Of a stretch of DNA of 64,000 nt, positions 47,112 through 55,354 are shown piece after piece. Each line of letters opens with the position of its first letter. The stretch's first letter is position 1. A program made the translations under genes and the position numbers. Source of the DNA: Roseovarius sp. THAF9 (GTDB taxonomy: Bacteria > Pseudomonadota > Alphaproteobacteria > Rhodobacterales > Rhodobacteraceae). The stretch lies in contig NZ_CP045404.1 of NCBI RefSeq assembly GCF_009363715.1, forward strand, positions 2,696,001-2,760,000, given 5' to 3'. The notes beneath the pieces are model-generated. The model did no database searches. It was not told the DNA's origin and worked only from the letters and a program-made list of their open reading frames with translations.

Positions 47112-48749
47112 TCAGAGAGTCGCCAGAAGCTGGCGCTGCTCGGTCCAGTCCGAGGGCAGGTCATGCCGCAGGCACCACTCGGATGTGAAGCCGATGGGTT
47201 GCCGGCCTTCGAGGACATCGCGAACGATGTCGGGCGCGAGGAACGCAAGGCCGACCAGTTGCTGGATGCGGCGTTTAGAAGTGCCTTCGCTGGCGGCGAT
47301 CTCGGAGACCGTCTCGCCCGCCTTGATCCGCTCGAACCAAGCATGCGCCTTGGCAATATTGCGGATCAGAGTGTCATCAGTCCCTGACGGGACATCGTTG
47401 AGGATGATCTTTGTTTCCACACCGCGCTTGCGAAGCTGGAAAGGAAAGCTTGTACTGAGGTAGGTTTGATCGAGATCGTCCGGTGCAATGTCGATCAAAT
47501 TTGACAGCGCCGCCGGCTCAAGCCGCAGGCCAAGCCGCCCGGGCATGATGTCGATCCGGCCCACCAGGCCGAGAAGCTTCGCGGGATCTGCATCGACAGC
47601 ATGAGCGGCCAGCTTTGCGGCATGCCGACCGATGGCATCGGCGGAGGCGCCCTGAACAAGCTTCGCCGCGAAACCATGTTCGACCAGCATCATCTGGATG
47701 AGTTTGGCGACCTTCCTTTCCAGGTCTTCCGCGGCGAGACGCCAGGCACCGCTGTGAGCCTGTCCTGCCTGCGCGACCAGCCGATGCGAGATGTAGTACC
47801 GCAGACGCACGCCTCGCTTTGTCTTCGAATGCGAGGGTGTGAGCCTGTCCCCGGTCTCGTCGAAGAGCTTGCCACAAAGCAGGCTCTTGCGCCTGGCCGT
47901 TGAAGATCCACGACTGCGGGCGGCTCCTGCCTGAAGCTGATCCTGCACCTTGTCCCAGCGGTCCGGTTCGATGATGGCAGGATGAGCGCCTTCAAAGACC
48001 TTGTCGCGGTGCCGGATCCGTCCGGCATAGATCGGGTTGGTCAATATGTGATGGATGTGCCCCCGGTCGAAGGGATTGCCCCCGGTCACCTGGCCGGAGG
48101 TCGTCGTCCGTCGTCGGCTCGTGAGACCCAGCCGGTCCGCCTCAGCCTTGACGGCACGGACGGTGCCAAGCCGCTCGTAAAGGTCGTAGAGCGTTCTGAT
48201 CGTAGCGGCTTCGGCCTCGTTGATCTTCAGCGTCCGGCCATCGGGGTCGTACCCCATGGGAACCTGCCCGCCCATCCAGAGCCCCTTGCGTTTTGATGCC
48301 GCGATCTTGTCCCGGATCCGCTCCGCCGTCACCTCGCGTTCGAACTGGGCGAAGGACAGGAGCATGTTCAGCGTCAGCCGCCCCATGCTGGTGGCAGTGT
48401 TAAACGACTGGGTGACCGAGACGAAAGAAGCACCGGCGTCATCCAGCACATCGACGATCTTCGCGAAGTCCGCCAACGACCGGGTGAGCCGATCGATCTT
48501 GTAGACGACCTGATCCACCCTCCCCTCCTGCACATGCTCCATCAGGCGCTGCAGCGCCGGACGCTCGAGCGAGCCACCTGAGAGGCCGCCATCATCGTAG
48601 GCGTCGGTTAACATCACCCAGCCCTCGTGCTTCTGGCTTGTGATGTAGGCGCTGCAGGCATCCCTCTGGGCATGAAGGGAGTTGAACTCCTGCTCCAGTC
48701 CGTCCTCGGAACTCTTGCGGGTGTAGACGGCGCAGCGGATCTTCTTCAC
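47112..48749 (-). CDS. Large serine recombinase
   Basis: 545 residues. N-terminal resolvase domain with catalytic Ser in RCAVYTRKSSEDGLEQEFNS and YDDGGLSGGSLERPALQRLM, YKIDRLTRSLADFAKIVDVL, SFAQFEREVTAERIRDKIAA. The recombinase domain follows (NPIYAGRIRHRDKVFEGAHP) but the zinc-ribbon part is short: only one Cys is seen around SLLCGKLFDETGDRLTPSHS, so the usual Cys set is incomplete. C-terminal helix-turn-helix at GETVSEIAASEGTSKRRIQQ. GTG 48749 is chosen, four bases inside the DUF2924 gene (GTGA). It could integrate or excise DNA, but its partner site is not identified. Confidence 0.92.
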   Translation of the reverse strand: MKKIRCAVYTRKSSEDGLEQEFNSLHAQRDACSAYITSQKHEGWVMLTDAYDDGGLSGGSLERPALQRLMEHVQEGRVDQVVYKIDRLTRSLADFAKIVDVLDDAGASFVSVTQSFNTATSMGRLTLNMLLSFAQFEREVTAERIRDKIAASKRKGLWMGGQVPMGYDPDGRTLKINEAEAATIRTLYDLYERLGTVRAVKAEADRLGLTSRRRTTTSGQVTGGNPFDRGHIHHILTNPIYAGRIRHRDKVFEGAHPAIIEPDRWDKVQDQLQAGAARSRGSSTARRKSLLCGKLFDETGDRLTPSHSKTKRGVRLRYYISHRLVAQAGQAHSGAWRLAAEDLERKVAKLIQMMLVEHGFAAKLVQGASADAIGRHAAKLAAHAVDADPAKLLGLVGRIDIMPGRLGLRLEPAALSNLIDIAPDDLDQTYLSTSFPFQLRKRGVETKIILNDVPSGTDDTLIRNIAKAHAWFERIKAGETVSEIAASEGTSKRRIQQLVGLAFLAPDIVRDVLEGRQPIGFTSEWCLRHDLPSDWTEQRQLLATL

Positions 48750-49156
48750 GCCCCACCCCCTTCCCGGCGATTGAGACCGAAGAAGCGCGGTCCGGACCAG
48801 TTCGTTCCGGTGATGTGTTTCGCGATCGCTGTAAGCGATGACCACCTGCGTCTGTCGAGGCGATAGCCGGTGTCGGTCACCTCGACCTGGTAGCTCCGGC
48901 CGTTCCATTCCCGGACAAGATGAGCCCCGGGCTTGAGATTGCGCCGCGAGGCCTCTGCTACCGGTTGACCGCAAGCAATACGTGCCAGAGTCTTGCGCGT
49001 CGCCGCGGACAACCCGCCGTGGCGACGGCACTGCGCCTCATACGCCACCGCCTTCTCCATGAAGGACACCGAGAGATACAGCGGAGGAGGAGAACCGAAG
49101 ATCTCCTCCCAACGTGCTTTGGCGCCGTCTCGCTCCGGGTGTGGCTTACCCGGCAT
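48746..49156 (-). CDS. DUF2924-domain protein
   Basis: 136 residues from ATG 49156: FGSPPPLYLSVSFMEKAVAY, then LKPGAHLVREWNGRSYQVEV and the end SLTAIAKHITGTNWSGPRFF. These blocks define DUF2924, a small basic protein nearly always encoded between DUF3489 and a serine recombinase. A DNA-binding helper of the recombinase is a reasonable inference. It overlaps both neighbours. Confidence 0.9.
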   Translation of the reverse strand: MPGKPHPERDGAKARWEEIFGSPPPLYLSVSFMEKAVAYEAQCRRHGGLSAATRKTLARIACGQPVAEASRRNLKPGAHLVREWNGRSYQVEVTDTGYRLDRRRWSSLTAIAKHITGTNWSGPRFFGLNRREGGGA

Positions 49157-49451
49157 ATGCGGCCTCTGCGGAACCGGAGTTATGTAGTCTGGCTTCAGGC
49201 TCCGCGGCGATGCGATAGCGCGTCGGCTTGCCGTCGTCCGACTTCGTTGCCGCGATCTGGTAGCCCGCCTTGCGCAGGCCAGTGAGCGCGGCGCGCGTTG
49301 TATGGGTCTGCCAGCCCATCTTCTTGCTGATCGCCGCAATGTCGGACCCAGTCTTGGTTTGCAGCATCACGATCAGCTGCGCCTTTTTCGTCGTTCGGAA
49401 TTTGCCTGTGGTTGTCTTCTTCGGCTTTTGGGATTGCGGTGCGGTCATCAT
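49146..49451 (-). CDS. DUF3489-domain protein
   Basis: 101 residues with a winged-helix-like core: KKAQLIVMLQTKTGSDIAAI, SKKMGWQTHTTRAALTGLRK and AGYQIAATKSDDGKPTRYRI. DUF3489 proteins lie with DUF2924 and a recombinase and probably bind DNA. AAAGGAGACA precedes tandem ATGs at 49451 and 49448. First gene of the three-gene recombinase unit. Confidence 0.9.
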   Translation of the reverse strand: MMTAPQSQKPKKTTTGKFRTTKKAQLIVMLQTKTGSDIAAISKKMGWQTHTTRAALTGLRKAGYQIAATKSDDGKPTRYRIAAEPEARLHNSGSAEAAYAG

Positions 49452-49813
49452 TGTCTCCTTTCGCTTAGCTACAGGAGCGTGTTGCTCCTGCTACCGGGCA
49501 GAGCCCGGAGGTCCGGGCGGAGATCATGACGCGGGCGACTTGAGCGCGTCGGTGAAGGCAGTACCGCTCTGTTGCCAGGGGAAGTCCAGTCGGAAATGCA
49601 GGGATCTTGCCGTCAAAAATGGTAGGTTGGGCGGGAAGCGGAAGTTCGCTGCGTTCTGCCTGAAGGTCTGAGCTGCGGTTTTCCAGACCTTCGTCAAGGT
49701 TTGGTAACCGTGTCTGAGACGCCGACAGCGGTCTTTAGAAAACGCTTCAACTGATCTCTGACCCTGAGCCTTTGTCAGACTTCTAGGCGATCTTCGACGT
49801 GTTCACCATGAAA
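49452..49813. other. Gene-free stretch upstream of the DUF3489 unit
   Basis: About 360 bases. Two small stems are visible near 49487-49519 (GGAGC/GCTCC and CCGGGC/GCCCGG) before the DUF3489 start and may be promoter-proximal or site-specific recombination structures. No convincing gene seen. Confidence 0.35.
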
Positions 49814-50431
49814 TCAGCGGATCAAAACGCCAGATGCCATAAAGCCCCCGTCTACATTCAGGATGTGACCATTGATATAGCCCGCATCATCTGACGCCAG
49901 AAACTTGATCGCAGATGCGACTTCCTCGGGCTTCGCGTAGCGCTTCGCTGGAATCTGCGCTTCCCAAGCCGCGCGGTCCTTCGGACCATGAACTTGTAAA
50001 ACCATGGGGGTATCCACCGGCACTGGAGCAACTGCGTTTGCAGTAATGCCCTTGTCGCCCAACTCCGTAGCCAACAAGCGTGTCAACATGCCGACTCCGC
50101 CCTTGGTGCAGGAATAGGCTCCTCGTCCTGTGTTCGCGATTTGGCCATTGACCGAACTCACCGTGATGATGCGACCCCAGCCTTTTTCCAGCATCTGGCG
50201 GCCGGCGAGCTGACAGCAGTGGAACGCACCTGTCAGGTTCACATCAATAATACGACGCCAGTCTTCCGGATCGAAATCGAGAATGGCGTTGGTCTTTACG
50301 ATAGCGGCGCTTGCGACAAGGATGTCCTTCCCTCCCGCTTCTTTGATCTCGGCGAAGACCTCTTCGAGGGCGGCTCAGTCGGTCACATCTACCTGCAAAG
50401 CGTCTACGTCAGCAAGCGGCGGATATTGTGG
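49814..50431 (-). pseudogene. Short-chain dehydrogenase/reductase, 5'-truncated with internal stop
   Basis: The intact C-terminal 142 residues show the SDR core: DVNLTGAFHCCQLAGRQMLE, IITVSSVNGQIANTGRGAYS (Ser of the triad), YSCTKGG (Tyr and Lys) and GHILNVDGGFMASG. Upstream the same frame continues as ADVDALQVDVTD, then a TGA, then ALEEVFAEIKEAGGKDILVA. The first 50 residues with the Rossmann glycine motif are absent and the usual NNAG is replaced by ASAA. I take it as a decayed gene. Confidence 0.82.
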
Positions 50432-50667
50432 AAAAATAAAGGGTGAGGCGCCGCTTACTGCAGACAGTCGAACTGGGCGCAACGAGCACGCTGTTTAAGC
50501 ACCGCGCACCCGCTCTAAGCGAAAACTTGTGGAGCCTGCACGGGGTGCAGGAGTGTCCGTACGGCGCGGCGAAGCGGTTGAGGTAGCACGGTCGAAGGTG
50601 CCAGTACGGGCGAGTTGTTTCTGTCGGGGCAAGACGGCGGCCTGGCCCGCCGACGAGCCGCCGTGGC

Positions 50668-51789
50668 CTAGCAGTTGCCCATCTGTCTGTTGCACCCGAG
50701 GTTGACCAGATCCACGAATTCTTGCCCTAGCCGAGAGCTGCCCTGGACCTTTGGGTCTTCGTCGGTGAAGCCGTAAGAGGTAACACCAACAAGCCGGTTG
50801 GGACTGTCGAATTCCGCGCCGGTCTGGCCCTCAGCTTTCACGCCGAAATTCTCAAACCAGCCGCCGCCGGACGAGCCGCCTCGCATGTCGGAGCCATAGA
50901 GGACGGTGTTCTGCGAGGCATCTTCGTGCCAGGCGCTGTCGACCTGGTGCATGACTTCGCCGCGGTCGTGGTTGCCTGGATAGCCGATTTTCTTAGTATG
51001 GTTCGGGCTGAGGGCTCCGGTGCGGTAGCCCGCCCAGCCGACGACATCGCCGATCCGCTTCATCTCGCCATCGAACTCGCGGTCTGCGACCTCGATAATC
51101 GCCAAATCGCCCGAGTTTGGAACGCTGCCGTTGGAGGTTGACCATGCGGCGGTGGTGGCGACCCAAGTGTAGGTCCATTGCTGATAGGGCGCGTTGCCGC
51201 GATGGTAGGCGGGCACGAAGATGATATTGGTGTAGAACCCGTCGCCTCCGTCAGATCCCTTGTGGACGCAGTGTCCGGCGGTCAGCACAAGCCGCGGCTT
51301 GATGACTGTGCCGGAGCAGATGAAATTGCCGATGCCCGGTTTCGTGAAGAAGATCTTGCCATTCACACGATATGGGTAGTGCAGGCGGGCGTCTTCGGGC
51401 ACAAGGCGCGAACTGGAGAAGTACGCGCCCAACGAGCCGACCGCCTCTTGCACAAAGGGTTCGGTTTCGTCAAAGCCGCGCGGCCGGACGATCTCGTTGC
51501 CGAGATCGGCCTCGATTTGGGCGTCTTCTGTGGCGTAGCGACCGTTGTCAGTGTCCTGGTCTATATCGTCATGCACGTCGCCAAGTGCGACGCTCTCAAA
51601 GCCCTCTTCGGGGATCGGGAGCTCCTGATCCTCGGCGTCTCCCAGCGTTTCGCGGTTCCAAAAGCCATCATCGCCACCGAGGTCCACGCCCGCGTCGGGG
51701 TTCGTGGCGGAGATTGGCCCATCCTGCGCGTGAACGGCGGCAGCGATGAAAGCCAGAGCTAGCAATGTTGAAATCCGTTTTAAAAACAT
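50668..51789 (-). CDS. Secreted trypsin-like (S1/V8-type) serine peptidase
   Basis: 373 residues; signal peptide MFLKRISTLLALAFIAAAVH (cleavage near AQ-D). Residues about 25-115 form an acidic propeptide-like part. The peptidase domain carries His in RLVLTAGHCVHKGSDGGD (about 173), Asp in NSGDLAIIEVADREF (about 228) and Ser in SDMRGGSSGGGWFENFG (about 307), so the triad is complete. The end has two Cys (LGCNRQMGNC). ATG 51789 has AAGGAGAACTCC before it. Fourth gene of the island operon 57226-50668, 32 bases after the second peptidase. Substrates unknown. Confidence 0.9.
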   Translation of the reverse strand: MFLKRISTLLALAFIAAAVHAQDGPISATNPDAGVDLGGDDGFWNRETLGDAEDQELPIPEEGFESVALGDVHDDIDQDTDNGRYATEDAQIEADLGNEIVRPRGFDETEPFVQEAVGSLGAYFSSSRLVPEDARLHYPYRVNGKIFFTKPGIGNFICSGTVIKPRLVLTAGHCVHKGSDGGDGFYTNIIFVPAYHRGNAPYQQWTYTWVATTAAWSTSNGSVPNSGDLAIIEVADREFDGEMKRIGDVVGWAGYRTGALSPNHTKKIGYPGNHDRGEVMHQVDSAWHEDASQNTVLYGSDMRGGSSGGGWFENFGVKAEGQTGAEFDSPNRLVGVTSYGFTDEDPKVQGSSRLGQEFVDLVNLGCNRQMGNC

Positions 51790-51821
51790 GGAGTTCTCCT
51801 TCCTTGGGCTGATAGATTGTG

Positions 51822-53132
51822 TCAATTGCTTGTGTCCGGTGCGACGCCGCCACCACTCGAGCCCGGCGAAACGATTGTCGGGTCGCCCGCGTTGCCGTCA
51901 CTTTCGTTCGCGGTGGCACTTTCGGATGCGGTCGGCAGTGGCAGCGGAGTGGCGTTGTCGGTCGATGTCTCGTGGTTGGTGGAAGTTGCCGGAGCGAAAA
52001 CCGGCTCGGCGGCTTCGGGCGCGTCGACACCGGTCAGAAGCGTGCCTAAGGTGGCGAGGTTAAGCTTGTCGGTGATATCGGGGTTGCCGTGGCCTGCGCG
52101 CTGCTGCCCAACGACGAGACCCTCGAGGCTGAACACTGGCGAGCCGGAAGAGCCACCCTTGGTGTCGCAGGTGTGACCGAAAGCGTGGGGTTCGGCCCCG
52201 GTGATGACGTCATCCTCACGTCCGCAGCCGACGATTGACACCTGCTTGGTTGCGCCGCCGGGGTGCTGGACGATGAACAGCGGTTCCTCAGAATCGGGGT
52301 CGGAATCCCGGAAGGAGACTGTTGCGTATTCGTCATCCGGCGAGGGTACGACGCGCAGCAATACGGTGTCTGCGGCGCTTTCGTCTTCGGCTGCGATGAC
52401 CTCCGCGCACGCCACCTCCTGTCCGCGCAGCGTCGCGTTGAAGGCGTTTTTCTTGTAGCCAAACAATATTTTGGCGCCGTCGCACGTGGCATCGTCGCGA
52501 ATGCAGTGGCGGCTGGTCTGGAGGAGGTCGGGGCCGACGCGGAAGGCGGTGCAATAGTCACGTGCGATGTCGTCGACGAAGAACGTCAGGCGACCGACCG
52601 CGCTCTCGACGCTGGCGACGACATCAGCGTGATCGCCGTCATAGTTGTCAACGCCGATCAGGTCGTTGTCGCCGAAGATCGACTCCAGCGCGCCTCCGGG
52701 TACGGGAAAGGCGACACGGTCGATCTCGAATGCGAGGCCGTCGAGGGCGTCGACGCCGTAGACGCTGACCTCTGCAAAGTTCGCAGGCACGGTCAGGGTC
52801 CAGTAGACCTCGCCAACAGTCAGATCTTCGCCGCGAATGGTCTCAAAGACGGTGCCAAAAGCGTTGGTGATCTCGATGACAAAATCTCGGGTGTCGGGCA
52901 GAGCGCTGATGGTCAGGCGCAGGTTCATCTCTGGCTCGGCTCCGACTGCGGCCTGCACGGGGGCCGGGATGCCAGCAACCCAGGCAAGGTTGCGGTCCCC
53001 GGCGACGATACCGGGCGGGTCAAACTCGACGTTCAAGCTGCTGACCACGCCGCCGCGATGCGATTGGGCTGAGCCGTCCCCGGCAAGCAAGGCCGCGACG
53101 ATCGCCGCCGTGCAGGAGGTGCGAAGGGTCAT
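51822..53132 (-). CDS. Secreted trypsin-like serine peptidase with N-terminal beta domain and acidic Ser/Thr-rich tail
   Basis: 436 residues; N-terminal MTLRTSCTAAIVAALLAGDG is signal-like. Residues about 30-145 are beta-rich (FVIEITNAFGTVFETIRGED; VYWTLTVPANFAEVSVYGVD). The peptidase part has His in DLLQTSRHCIRDDATCDG (about 209), Asp in ESAADTVLLRV (about 255) and Ser in DTKGGSSGSPVFSLEG (about 329). The last 65 residues are low-complexity (STNHETSTDNATPLPLP), like a linker or wall-facing tail. Its ATG overlaps the stop of the S8 peptidase gene (ATGA). Confidence 0.88.
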   Translation of the reverse strand: MTLRTSCTAAIVAALLAGDGSAQSHRGGVVSSLNVEFDPPGIVAGDRNLAWVAGIPAPVQAAVGAEPEMNLRLTISALPDTRDFVIEITNAFGTVFETIRGEDLTVGEVYWTLTVPANFAEVSVYGVDALDGLAFEIDRVAFPVPGGALESIFGDNDLIGVDNYDGDHADVVASVESAVGRLTFFVDDIARDYCTAFRVGPDLLQTSRHCIRDDATCDGAKILFGYKKNAFNATLRGQEVACAEVIAAEDESAADTVLLRVVPSPDDEYATVSFRDSDPDSEEPLFIVQHPGGATKQVSIVGCGREDDVITGAEPHAFGHTCDTKGGSSGSPVFSLEGLVVGQQRAGHGNPDITDKLNLATLGTLLTGVDAPEAAEPVFAPATSTNHETSTDNATPLPLPTASESATANESDGNAGDPTIVSPGSSGGGVAPDTSN

Positions 53133-55312
53133 CTTGCGCTCGCGATGAAGTCCACGAGGCGGGAAAGCTGCACCTTGTGAACGCTGTCGTCGAATTCGCC
53201 GTTGCAGGCGTCCGAGAAGGATTTCACGTCGATATGGATGCGATAGATTTCTGGGTTGTCGTCGAAACTAGCGTGCGCGCGCCCGAACCCGTCGCCGTTG
53301 GCATAGAAGAAAATACCTTCGTCATCTTTCCAGTGAAGGCGGCGAATGTCCCCGATCGGGCGAGTGAGAACGGCATCGTTCGACAGCAGTTTCAACTTGA
53401 AATCCGCGTCTTTCCACTGCTGATCCACATGCTTCTTGAAGTTCCGGACGTCGCCCGACAGCACGCAACCGTTGTCCAGCTGCATCCAGTCCTCTTCCAA
53501 CAATGCCGCGCTGGCATCGAGCGCGCCGCCCTGAAGCTGCTCGACCGCGTCGGTCGACAGCCGGGAGGAATAAATCAGCCGTTCGCGTGTTTTCGTCGGG
53601 GAAAGGTTGCCGCGTTGCATCAAGAGCGCGGCGGCGGCGGTGACCTGCGGGGCGGCTTGCGAAGTACCGGTCATCGCGCCGAAGGCGCCTTTTTCGATGG
53701 TTGAGACGATGTTGCGCGCGGGCGCGCCGACTGCAAAGGTGCTGGCGCCGTAGTTGGTGAGAAACTTGTCGGGGTCGTCCTTCTGCTTCAGAAGCTCGAC
53801 GCTTTCAAGTGCGCCTTCCAGCCCGACGACCGCAATGACATTCGGCAACGAGCGGGCGTAGCAGGCCGGTTTGGCGGGGCAGGTGCCCTTCTCGGCATTC
53901 ACACCGTGCTTGCCGGCGGCTGCGACGAAGAGGATGTGATCGGCGAGACTTTCGATCACTTCCAGAACCGGATCCTTCTCGGCCTCGTCGACAACGCGAT
54001 ACGACGAGCTAAAGTTGAAGATCCGCACGCCTTCGATCACCGCGCGACGAATTGAATCCGCCAGATGCACCGGGAAGTTCGGATCGCCCTGAAGGTCGGT
54101 CGCCTCGTCGAACGGGATGACCACGTAGGAGAAGTTCGGCACGTCGCCCAACAGCCCACCGACGCCACGGGCGTTCTGCTTTGCGGCGAGGAGGCCCAGC
54201 ACGTGCGTGCCGTGGTGCTTTCGTTGGACGAGGTCCGGATGCCGCACGTCGTCGTCGCAATCAGTGGTCGCGCCCTGGGCCGCGCCATCGCCGTCGCCAT
54301 CGACGATGCTCAGATTGAGGACGCGGATGTTGTCGCCAAAGTCGCAATGTATCTCGGGTGTCTGGTCGATGACGCCGATAACGAAGGGGAGGATCGCGTT
54401 GATTTCAATCTCCGGGCATTTACCGTGGACGGCGACGTTGCAGAACGAGTCGAGAATGATCTGCTGATGTGTAGCAAGCGGTTCTTGCGCGAAACTGGCG
54501 AAGAGACCGGCACCGTGATTGGATTCGAACTGCAGTTCGATTGGCGCGATGAGGTCTTTCGACAGCCGTTGGTTGAACTTCTGGAACGCCGTGTCGGAGA
54601 AATCGTGGTTGGTCGGGCTCGTAGCGCGTAGCCTTTCGTAGTCTTCGATCGGGCGCTCGGACACGTTAACCCTGGCGGCGAGGTGCGGCACGAGTCGGAG
54701 AGGAAAAGGCGCCTTGTTCGACTCGCGGGTTGCCACGACAATGTCGCGCAAGCGTCCGAGAGGTTCGTCGGGGTCGGTGACGTAATCGTCAAAGCAAAGC
54801 GAATCGGTCAGGCAGATTCGCTCGATCCTGAAATCCGGCACCTCGACGGTTGCGTTGGGTTGTGCCGGTTCAGGGCGGGAGATCTGGATGATCCGCACAT
54901 CGGGTATCGTGATCGTATCGGTGGGTCTCACGGTCCAGCGTTCCGGCTTGGCGAAGACACCAGCAACGCTTTGCACATCCTTGTTCCGGTTCGAGTCCGA
55001 TGGCACAAGATCGCACCTGGCTTCGTTCAATTGGCATAGAAGGGTCGCGATCTGTTCGGTCATCGGGCCGACCCATGCGCCGTTCGCGCGCATCACCTCT
55101 TCGGGTGTCGTATGACCGTCCATCGGAACTTCGCGAAACGGCAGGCGTCCCGTGTTGTAAAGCGTCAGGAGAAAGTCTTGCTGCGCAAGTTGTGCCTGGT
55201 CTCGATTAACTACACGTTTTTCCCAGACAATGTCGCGGGTTTGCGCGAGCGCCGGGAGGGCAAGGGTTGCGAGGACGGCACCCAACGCCACGGTGCGAGC
55301 GAGATAAATCAC
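53129..55312 (-). CDS. Secreted subtilisin-like (S8) peptidase with altered oxyanion residue
   Basis: 727 residues from GTG 55312 (GGAGGGAAC just upstream); signal VIYLARTVALGAVLATLALP cleaved near ALA-QT. Residues about 25-300 are an unrecognised N-terminal region. The S8 domain has Asp in FVIGVIDQTPEIHCDFG (about 316), His in VQRKHHGTHVLGLLA (about 367) and Ser in MTGTSQAAPQVTAAAAL (about 551). The oxyanion Asn expected in AAGN is Lys (LFVAAAGKHGVN, about 468). A C-terminal region of about 130 residues follows. Coupled to the next peptidase gene by a four-base overlap. Confidence 0.9.
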   Translation of the reverse strand: MIYLARTVALGAVLATLALPALAQTRDIVWEKRVVNRDQAQLAQQDFLLTLYNTGRLPFREVPMDGHTTPEEVMRANGAWVGPMTEQIATLLCQLNEARCDLVPSDSNRNKDVQSVAGVFAKPERWTVRPTDTITIPDVRIIQISRPEPAQPNATVEVPDFRIERICLTDSLCFDDYVTDPDEPLGRLRDIVVATRESNKAPFPLRLVPHLAARVNVSERPIEDYERLRATSPTNHDFSDTAFQKFNQRLSKDLIAPIELQFESNHGAGLFASFAQEPLATHQQIILDSFCNVAVHGKCPEIEINAILPFVIGVIDQTPEIHCDFGDNIRVLNLSIVDGDGDGAAQGATTDCDDDVRHPDLVQRKHHGTHVLGLLAAKQNARGVGGLLGDVPNFSYVVIPFDEATDLQGDPNFPVHLADSIRRAVIEGVRIFNFSSSYRVVDEAEKDPVLEVIESLADHILFVAAAGKHGVNAEKGTCPAKPACYARSLPNVIAVVGLEGALESVELLKQKDDPDKFLTNYGASTFAVGAPARNIVSTIEKGAFGAMTGTSQAAPQVTAAAALLMQRGNLSPTKTRERLIYSSRLSTDAVEQLQGGALDASAALLEEDWMQLDNGCVLSGDVRNFKKHVDQQWKDADFKLKLLSNDAVLTRPIGDIRRLHWKDDEGIFFYANGDGFGRAHASFDDNPEIYRIHIDVKSFSDACNGEFDDSVHKVQLSRLVDFIASAR

Positions 55313-55354
55313 TGTTCCCTCCAAGTTTTCTCCGTTCTCCGTAATTTGGAACGG

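Noticed and set aside
50495-50695. 66-residue minus frame between the SDR remnant and the peptidase gene
   Set aside because: Low-complexity Arg/Thr/Ala-rich sequence, no ribosome binding site, overlaps the end of the peptidase gene.
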